Position numbers and translations under genes: made by a program. Positions 57,227 through 64,000 of a stretch of 64,000 bases of DNA are shown here, in pieces (within the stretch, counting starts at the first letter, position 1; each line of letters begins with the position of its first letter). The stretch lies in the NCBI RefSeq assembly GCF_011397635.1, contig NC_064764.1, positions 42,088,955 to 42,152,954 on the forward strand. Reading direction: 5' to 3'. The notes below the pieces were generated by a model that worked only from the letters and a program-made list of their open reading frames with translations, made no database searches and was not told the origin of the DNA. This DNA comes from Epinephelus fuscoguttatus (taxonomy: Eukaryota > Chordata > Actinopteri > Perciformes > Serranidae).

Positions 57227-60200
57227 GCGAGTGGGATCAGGAGGAGAGAGGAGGGGGATGTGCTGTTGTTGTTGTTGTTGTTGTTGTTGACAAGTCACTG
57301 CAGGTGAAGTCAGATAAAATGGGACAAATAAGCTTTTACATTTTGGCCTTTTTGAATTTTAGCAGCCAGTCACCAAATATGTTTTTGCATCGTTACTGTA
57401 TCAGTTTGATTTGTCTGAGTTCAGATCAGGTCAAATGTAGGCTACAGCAGGGTTAAAGAGAGCCAGAGCTGACCTCAGTGCTGTGCAGTGGAAAAAGAGA
57501 AATAACACAACAAACCCCCAAAACATGCAGAAAAGAACCAGTAAAGAGAAAGTGAAGCACAAAAGACAAAGATCTGAAAATAAAATATAAAAGATAAGTT
57601 GTTTACAAGCGAGCTGCAGCGAAGGGTATCACAGCAACCATGATTAAAGTATGTTGAATTTTATTAAATGTTTGATTCATAATCAAAATAGTTTCATAAT
57701 ACACTTTATTTTTTATTACAAGGGGGACTTGTGTGATGCATTCAGGTACAAAGGGATATTTTCCAGCATCAGGTGACATAAAAACATGCCCTGTGCTGTT
57801 GTGTGCCACCTTGTGATAATGCTAACTGAAGGTTATGTAAGATGGTACGTTGACAAAGTTCAGATGAACACATTATGTCCTTCTGCACAGTGACACGTTA
57901 GCAGGTGGAGTTCAGTAGAAAGAAAATAGTTTCTGTGTGAAACTGCAGCAGCAAGGTCTGTGGATTTGAGTGTCATCTAGTTCTGTTGTACTGGAGAGAA
58001 GTCAGACATCTCTACGGCCCATATCTCCAACACTCTGCAGCTCACACCAGAACTGTCTCGACCAGAGGTGTCAGATTCATTCTAGTTCACAGGCCACATA
58101 CGGTCCGATCTGATCGCAGGTGGACCGGAGCAGTAAATCACTACATAGTGTCGGAAAAAAAACAACAAAGAAGTACATTTTTAAAAACACTAATCCATTT
58201 ACAAACAGATGACAAACAGCCTGTGACGTCTTCAGAAGAATAAATGCAATCTCAACAATATCAGTCTGCTGCGCACAGTCATTACATGTGCGTTAGTCTG
58301 TACATTTCCACTGCTGTGTCGTGATCCTGACGTCACCAAACTAAAGTGAGAGAAAGCTGTGTTGAGCTGAGCTCTGTTCTGGTCGGGGTGAAAAAGCCTC
58401 TGAAGAATGAACAAAGAAAGCTTCTCAGTGTTTGACCTGGCTCCTCTCAGCCTCCATATGTGCGTCACTGTGAAATGTGCAGGTTCATCCAGTGGTTGGA
58501 CCCTTTGGTGGGCCAGTTCTGATCTAGGCTGATAAACAGTGCTTTAGCTGCGAGGGAAAAATACCATAAAACTTCAGTCAGTAGCTGGGGCTGTTATTGG
58601 CTCCACAGGACTTTAATTTGTTTCACACAAAACTGTTGCTCAGCAAAGATCCAGATATACAATCAAACTGCTTATTTGAACCAGTATAAATATTACTTGT
58701 ATAAAAATGTGGCTTCAAATAACATATCAGTTAGGCCTATAGTATGTTATGTTATGAGACTTGTTTTACGGCACCCACCATACTGACACTGCACCACTTT
58801 ATCCTGTTAAAACAATATTCATAACTGGTGCTCATGGTTTTAATAAAATAAAATAAACTAACGATGTGTAGCATCTCCACGTTGACAAAAGTTTAAACAT
58901 TTATATCTGTATGTGCAGTTAGAGCAGCTAACTAATGTTAGCTCAAGTGGGTAGTTACCAACCTGGTTTTATACATCCAAAGAAAAATTAACTACTTGGA
59001 AATCAGATCAGGCCTCTAATGGAGACAGGCCTCTAATGGAGACAGGCCTTTAATGTATTAATTAATTTGTATTTATTTTGTTTAATATGCACTGTCACTC
59101 TTCACAGATGAAGTTCCTAACTGAAAAATAAAGTTCTTTGAATTGAATTGAATTGAATTGAATTGAATTGAGACAGGCCTCTAACGGAGACAGGCCTCTA
59201 ATGGAGACAGGCCTCTAATGGAGACAGGCCTCTAATGGAGACAGGCCTCTAATGGAGACAGGCCTTTATTTGTTTATTTGGGCTTTTTATGGTGTGTATT
59301 TTTAATTTGGGGCAAACCGTCCCTTTGAGTTACGTTAGTACGGTGAACATCTCATAACTCTGATAACTCTTTGCTCACAGATCGAGCACAGCAGGATGTA
59401 CGGCCCTCTGTGGAAGTCAAAGTACGGCCCTTTGGTCGTGGTGAACGTGGCCAGCGCCGAGCTGATAGAGCAGGTGCTGAGGCAGGAGGGGAGACTCCCG
59501 GTCCGGACAGACATGCCCCACTGGAGGGGCTACAGAGAGCTCAGGAACAAGGCCCACGGCCCCCTGACTGAGTGAGTCATCCTCTAACTTTACATCCACT
59601 CTGTGTCCAAAACGCTGGGATCACAATCTTTCAAAGTAACGATAAAAATGAACCCGAGGAAAAAGGAAAAAGACAGTGGAGATGGGTGTTAAAGAAAAGT
59701 TGTGGATTTATTTTACAGTGTACATAAAGTCTAAAAATAACAAAAACTACTTTAGAAGTAAAGAAAGGCAGAAAAAATGATTAGCAAATAAACACAAACA
59801 AAGAGAAGAAACACAGGAAACCAGCAAAAAAAAAGATGCACCCACCTTTCACCCATAACGTAGGACAGAAAATACATCCATAACCCACTGTGAATTTTGA
59901 AGCTGTTATGTATCTTGAAAAAAGGCGGTTGCTAACTACAGAACGTCATCACACCGCACAGCCTTTTTGTGGTAGAGAATTGAAGTGAAGTGATTTTTTT
60001 TAATTAGATCGTGAAGGGTCATACATTTTCCACCAGTCACTTCGAAAAGTTCAAGGAAAAATATTTGTGGCCACAGGGGGGGATCAAAATAAATAAATAA
60101 ATAAAATAAAACCCAACCAGCCACCCTCCTCCTCTGATAAGTTAAGAACAGTCCCTCATCAGTGCATAAACCACACACATCATGCAGCCTGGTTGGTATA

Positions 60201-61661
60201 TTTTAGTACATTCCCTAATAGACCCACAGTGGGCTGGGTGCTACCAGTCATTGTGGAGCATGACACCAACCAAGAGGAAATTATTGGACCTGGAGCCGGG
60301 CTTCTTGGTCGCTGGTAAACCGTATTATCTTGCGGTGGCCATAGTGCTCCGCCGTATTCCTGTCTGTGACCCCCGTTCAACCCACAACCAGGGTCTGCTG
60401 CTTTAATAGTAGAGCAGTAGACCCAATGTAGCCCTGTGTGCTTGCTTTGGCTGGTCTGGCGCTGGCTGGATGGTGCAGCCTGGACCCAAATGTTGTTGTT
60501 GCCATGTGCGGAGCCTGGGCTGCCTACAGAGACCGGACTTTTTCACAGCATATTCAGAGGACATGTAGCGAGTGGATCGTGAGGAGATGTTTGCTGTATG
60601 TGACATATGACTTGACTTGTGACTTGCTCGACCTGAGCAATGACTCGACTTGACTTGCTTGACTTATAGCAGGGACTTGACTTGACTTGCTTGATTCTCA
60701 CCACAATTAACTTGGGACTTGCTTGAGACTTGCACATGTGTGACTTTCCCCCATGTCTGGTTTTTGGACAGTAACGGAGCACACTGACGGACAAGTGGAT
60801 GAATACACACAAAAAAATACCTGTCAGTAGAATTGGTTGGTTTTTGTCTTTCTATGGAATTTGCTGATGAGATTAAAAATATCAGCAAATATCACCTAAC
60901 TCATCCAAACAGGTGAAACAAAGTTAAATCGGCTTTGTCAGGTTTTGGAATTGGAGAACTCTGACAAACAGGATGGCAATAATCTAAAACTCAATGGAAA
61001 AATCCCGCTGGCTTTCTGAAGAGGGAACCAGGGCGACGCTAACGTCCACATCGGCCTACAGGGAAACATTATCTCTGCAGCATTCTGTGGTCCCTTTAGT
61101 CAAATGTCATCATTTCCAATTTAAACTGGTATCATTTCAAAGTTTGCAAGCTTCCAGTAAAATGTTGCTCACTATTAGCAGAGCTGAAAAGAGGTGAGAC
61201 ACTTTGGAACGTGCATGATGTCACATCCTTTGGATTTTACCAGAAAATTCAAGTCCTTTATAAAGAAATCAGTCTGAGGGCTGATCCAGGCAGCTGACAA
61301 AGACGTGGCAGGTCTCAGTTTTTTAGTTACGTCACAACCTGTTCATCCACTGCCAATAAAAAAACATGTAGAACCTTTTGTACCTTGATAAGGATTGTTC
61401 CAGTTTGACTTGTGCAGATGTTACACAGCTTTATCTTCTTTTTCTTTGTCCTCATTTGAAGAATGGGGGCCAACTGGCAGCGCATCCGCAGCATCCTGAA
61501 CCCTCGGATGTTGAAACCCAAACACGTCTCGTCCTACTCCAACACCATCAACGATGTGGTGACAGACTTCATCGCCAGACTGGCCTGGCTGAGGGAGACC
61601 AGCGGCGGCGGAGTGATGGTCAACAACCTGACGGAAGAACTCTACAAATTTGCTTTTGAAG
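56972..61661 (+). CDS. CYP27-family mitochondrial cytochrome P450, CYP27A1-like (5' part)
   Basis: Three exons (56972-57226, 59381-59571, 61462-61661) give 215 residues, roughly the first 40% of a CYP27 protein. Residues 1-45 are rich in Arg/His and poor in acidic residues, as in a mitochondrial targeting peptide. Residues about 60-149 carry LFVKGY, YGPLW and VLRQEGRLPVR, which match CYP27A1 better than CYP27B1 or CYP27C1. W154-x3-R158 is the helix-C heme-propionate motif. Family role: sterol 27-hydroxylation and vitamin D 25-hydroxylation, with adrenodoxin as electron donor. The oxygen-binding helix, ExxR and heme-Cys regions lie beyond the window. Intron 1 needs a GC donor. The open donor at 61662 (GTCAGC, phase 1) has no partner acceptor before 64000. 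It could be one of several tandem fish paralogues. Confidence 0.88.
57262..57289. repeat. (TTG)n microsatellite
   Basis: About nine TTG triplets just inside CYP27 intron 1, causing the false poly-Leu extension of exon 1. Confidence 0.9.
57310..58990. other. CYP27 intron 1, nothing further recognised
   Basis: AT-rich intron without a clear TIR pair or retroelement ORF. Confidence 0.4.
59008..59272 (+). repeat. 17-bp minisatellite interrupted by a retroelement tail
   Basis: The unit is GGAGACAGGCCTCTAAT. Three units (about 59008-59056) are separated from six more (about 59170-59272) by about 115 bp. That insert carries AAATAAAGTTC and a (GAATT)n tail, the mark of a LINE or SINE 3' end inserted within the array. 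Confidence 0.85.
59381..59571 (+). CDS. CYP27A1-like exon 2
   Basis: The acceptor CTTTGCTCACAG precedes it and the donor GTGAGT at 59572 follows. Encodes IEHSRMYGPLWKSKYGP, then NVASAELIEQVLRQEG and MPHWRGYRELR. All are recognisable CYP27 motifs between helix A and the B-C loop. Ends in phase 2. An ATG-initiated ORF in another frame over this exon is spurious. Confidence 0.9.
60078..60390. repeat. Repeat F, copy 2 (CYP27 intron 2)
   Basis: Same ordered blocks as 46625-46992, but with a different middle segment (60160-60260). Without visible hAT ends here, it is probably a fragment. Confidence 0.65.
60600..60740. repeat. GACTTG-rich imperfect tandem repeat
   Basis: Repeated GACTTGACTTG, GACTTGCTTG and GGGACTTG units, about 140 bp, in CYP27 intron 2. 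Confidence 0.75.
61462..61661 (+). CDS. CYP27A1-like exon 3
   Basis: The acceptor CTCATTTGAAG precedes it and the donor GTCAGC follows in phase 1. Encodes MGANWQRIRSILNPRMLKP (helix C with WxxxR) to LTEELYKFAFE. The internal ATG at 61463 is not a start, because the codon before it is split across intron 2 and gives Glu. Confidence 0.9.
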
Positions 61662-61983
61662 GTCAGCAGAGGTCAAACTAATGAACTCAGCTTTTATAGA
61701 TAGTTAAAAACATCTTGATCAGAGGTCACTTTTTTAAATTCCTGTCAATCTTCACAAAAATAGGGTTGTTCGTTCATTATTAAAAGTCAATTCCCAAAAA
61801 CACAGGCCATAAGAAGCAAACTGTGTACATGAACGGTACAGTTTATTTCCAGCACTCGGCCTCTGACTTCATACCTTTGTTCAAATCACAGCCGTGCTGA
61901 CACTACTCTACTACCTCTGGCCTGGAGGCGAGACAACTCTGTCAGCCCATTGCATGACTGTACCTTTATACAATACCTGTTGC

Positions 61984-62630
61984 ACTTGATAAGAAGCAAC
62001 ATTGTGCATCACTTTTCTCGGACTTGTCTAAAGCTTTTGATACTGTTGATCATAGTGTTTTAAAACTCAGACTGCTCAACTCGGGACTTTCTGAACAAGC
62101 AGTTGCTTGGTTCTCCAATTATCTTAGTGACAGATCCCAGTGCATTAAGAGTGAAGATCTATGCTCAGATACTGTAACTGTTTCCAAGGGTGTACCACAG
62201 GGCTCTGTATTAGGTCCACTTTTATTTACTATTTATATAAATAATCTGGGTCAAAGTGTGTCAGAACCAGGTGCAAATTTTCTTTTTTATGCTGATGACA
62301 CAGTGATTTATTGTTGTGTGTCAACTCTTGTACAGGCCATTGAATCTTTGCAAAATGTTTCTAATGTGGTTCAACATACCTTACTTGAGTTGCAACTTGT
62401 TCTCAACGCAGACAAGTGGAAACTCATGTTGTTCAGCAATGCCAGAAATGGGCCACTAAATGTTCCTTCAGTGGTCACTCTTGATGGTAACATCATAGAG
62501 GTTGTAAATTGATATAAATATCTGGGCATCTTGATCGATGACTCCCTCACGTTTAAGTCACATGTGATGTGCTTGGTGAAGAAGCTGAGGTTAAAGTTGG
62601 GGTTTTATTTTTCGCAATAAGATGTGTTTT
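61984..62630 (+). mobile_element. LINE reverse transcriptase, 5' part, in CYP27 intron 3
   Basis: 61984-62510 encodes SDLSKAFDTVDHSVLKL (RT finger motif), GVPQGSVLGPLLFTIYIN, then FLFYADDTVIY, which carries the catalytic YADD, and TLLELQLVLNADKWKLM. A TGA after EVVN (62510-62512), followed in frame by YKYLGILIDDSLTFKSHV, and a 1-nt insertion near 62610-62612 show that it is dead. 5'-truncated. Type: fish L2/CR1-like member of the jockey group. Confidence 0.85.
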
Positions 62631-63160
62631 TGTTGAGAACACCACTGTTGTTGTGTCAGGACACAAACAGTTGGTGGAAAAAATAAGGATTTATTCCAAC
62701 AAAAGGAAAAAATGGTGAATGGTGGTGAGCAGGGTCCAAGGGTCAAGTGAGAAGGGTGAGGGGGATGATGAGCAGGGCTGGCTGGGGAGCAGATGGGTGG
62801 ATGGCTGGCAGGTTGGTTGGAGAACAGAGAGGCAGATGCGTACTGGTCCTGGAACATACAGAGAATCAGGATTAACAAAAAGGCGGAAACAACACGGGGA
62901 ATCACAAGCAATAAATTGTCCTTTTTTAAAGTCTGGCCTGAGAGAACTACCACAGAGGGTTGAACAACATTCTGGCGATGAGTGGGTGAGAACCAGGGGT
63001 AGATATAGAGTGGAGGTTGATGAGCTTGATGGAAGGCAGGTGTGTGTAATCAGCCAGGAGCCAGGGAAGGGAAGCCACAAGACACAGACACTGGGGAAAG
63101 GGGCGGGGAAAACACAGGAGAACACTGGGAAATGCAGTCCAACAGCACACAGCTGCAACA
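62631..63160 (-). mobile_element. Solo LTR (530 bp) inserted in the LINE
   Basis: The insert starts TGTTGAGAAC and ends GCTGCAACA, giving TGTTG...CAACA ends, and is flanked by the 5-bp duplication GTTTT (62626-62630, 63161-63165). On the minus strand it has a TATA-like CTCTATATCTACC and an AATAAA near 62690, in LTR order. No internal retroviral-type genes are present, so it is a solo LTR of a Gypsy-type or similar element. The ORFs across it are spurious. Confidence 0.85.
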
Positions 63161-63610
63161 GTTTTTCTTTTCATGTGAAAAAGCATATATTGTGCAGACA
63201 GTTGGGCAGTACTTTTTGCGTTCTCAAGATGTCTTCCTGCTTAATGTGCCATTTGCACGCACTGATCATGGTAAAAGGGCTTTTAAGCATTCTGCTCCTT
63301 CGTCATGGAACACACTGCAGAATGTGTTAAAACTTGATAATCTTATTACTTTGACTGCTTTTAAATCTAAAATGAAAGAAACAGAGTCTGAATCCTTACA
63401 GTGTCAGTGTTTTGATGCATCAGTGCTTGATGATGTGTATTCTTGAGATTGTTTTTATGTTTAATTCCCTGTATTGTTGTTTTTGTTGTTCTGGAATTGC
63501 TTTTATTGTTTATTGTGCTGCCTGTCTTGGCCAGGTCTCCCTCACAAAAGAGATTTTTAATCTCAGTGGAACTTCACCTGGTTAAATAAAGGTTAAATAA
63601 ATAAATAAAA
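63161..63610 (+). mobile_element. LINE, 3' part and tail
   Basis: Continues the LINE frame after the solo LTR, then jumps by internal deletion to YFLRSQDVFLLNVPFARTDH and SAPSSWNTLQNVLKLDNL, the usual C terminus, ending at a TGA near 63444. The tail reads TTGGCCAGGTCTCCC, GAGATTTTTAATCTC, GGTTAAATAAAGG, then (AAAT)n. Confidence 0.85.
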
Positions 63611-63654
63611 TAAATACAGAACGGCGAGGCGGCAGATGTTCCAGCCGTGAACAG

Positions 63655-63735
63655 ACAGTGTAGAAGGAGCTTTACAAAGAACACTTCTGCAGAAGCAAGT
63701 GGTTCTGGGTCAAACCTCAGCCCTTCAGGAAGAAA
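63655..63735. repeat. Short repeat shared with 11430-11520
   Basis: Same blocks and order as the 11.4-kb copy, immediately downstream of the LINE in CYP27 intron 3. Confidence 0.5.
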
Positions 63736-63739
63736 TGAG

Positions 63740-64000
63740 GCTGGTCAAATCACTGTGGGGCAGTAAAACGCTAAATATTTTCCACTGAGATCTCAAGTAG
63801 TTCACAGATGGACAGAAACGTCCTGGACTCTTTCACTGCCGTCTGCATGACCTCACTCTCACAAACTTGCCTCAACCTGAGGTCTGAGCGCTTTGTGATG
63901 ACTGCAACAACACATTGATCTCTTTACAGCATGTGGGCGGAGCAGAGAGTCAGTCAGCTGTTTGTAGGTCAGTCTGTGTTTGTTGACTTTGACACAGTTG
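63740..64000. other. CYP27 intron 3, end of window
   Basis: An acceptor-like CTCTTTACAG at about 63921-63930 is followed by sequence that reads to a stop quickly in the required phase and does not resemble CYP27 exon 4. Confidence 0.5.

Noticed and set aside
59371..59571. 66-codon ATG ORF over CYP27 exon 2
   Set aside because: Wrong frame; the P450 motifs are in the frame that enters from the acceptor at 59380.
62591..63158. Overlapping 120-203-codon ORFs on both strands
   Set aside because: They lie in the solo LTR and its junctions and have no retroviral or cellular domain.
63931..63980. CYP27 exon 4 after an acceptor-like CTCTTTACAG
   Set aside because: In the phase required by exon 3 it meets a stop within about 15 codons and shows no CYP27 similarity.
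1..64000. A novel defence, biosynthetic or other multi-gene system
   Set aside because: Only two recognisable host genes are present, with unrelated roles. The rest is non-coding sequence and transposons.

Overview
The window is a vertebrate nuclear segment, almost certainly from a ray-finned (teleost) fish and probably a spiny-rayed one. The reasons are two split genes with vertebrate-type introns and recognisable products, many long (CA)n/(GT)n microsatellites, and a dense mix of hAT and Harbinger-type DNA elements, non-LTR retrotransposon fragments, a tRNA-derived SINE and LTR remnants. The family names come from motif recognition, not from a database search.

Layout. About 1-45 kb shows no coding exon that I can defend. 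It is non-coding sequence filled with repeats: a Myb/SANT-like ORF fragment present twice (0.4 and 21.4 kb), a hAT element with an 8-bp target duplication (5.2-5.9 kb), LTR-like stretches, a 14-bp minisatellite of 47 units (16.8-17.5 kb), a roughly 28-bp minisatellite at two places (16.0 and 31.7-32.7 kb), and a long-TIR MITE-like family ('MITE-A') with about ten copies across the window. A possible minus-strand non-coding first exon lies at 9.1-9.2 kb. Decayed reverse-transcriptase and other LINE fragments lie at 2.1-2.7, 41.7-42.1 and 44.0-44.8 kb.

45.0-54.6 kb is the gene for ELL-associated factor 2 (eaf2, plus strand). It has six coding exons whose phases join into a 263-residue protein, a TATA-less promoter with CCAAT and GC boxes, and an upstream mini-ORF whose stop overlaps the start codon. 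Intron 2 is mostly transposons: a hAT inside a hAT-like element, and another hAT inside a LINE tail.

57.0 kb to the end is the 5' part of a mitochondrial cytochrome P450 of the CYP27 family (closest to CYP27A1, plus strand). Three exons encode 215 residues. The first intron appears to use a rare GC-AG splice pair. The heme-binding exons lie beyond the window. Intron 3 contains an internally deleted LINE that is itself split by a 530-bp solo LTR with a 5-bp target duplication.

The two genes are tandem neighbours about 4.9 kb apart but have unrelated jobs: transcription elongation in the nucleus, and sterol/vitamin D hydroxylation in mitochondria. I see no sign that they act together. What stands out is the layered transposon and minisatellite architecture, not a new multi-gene system.
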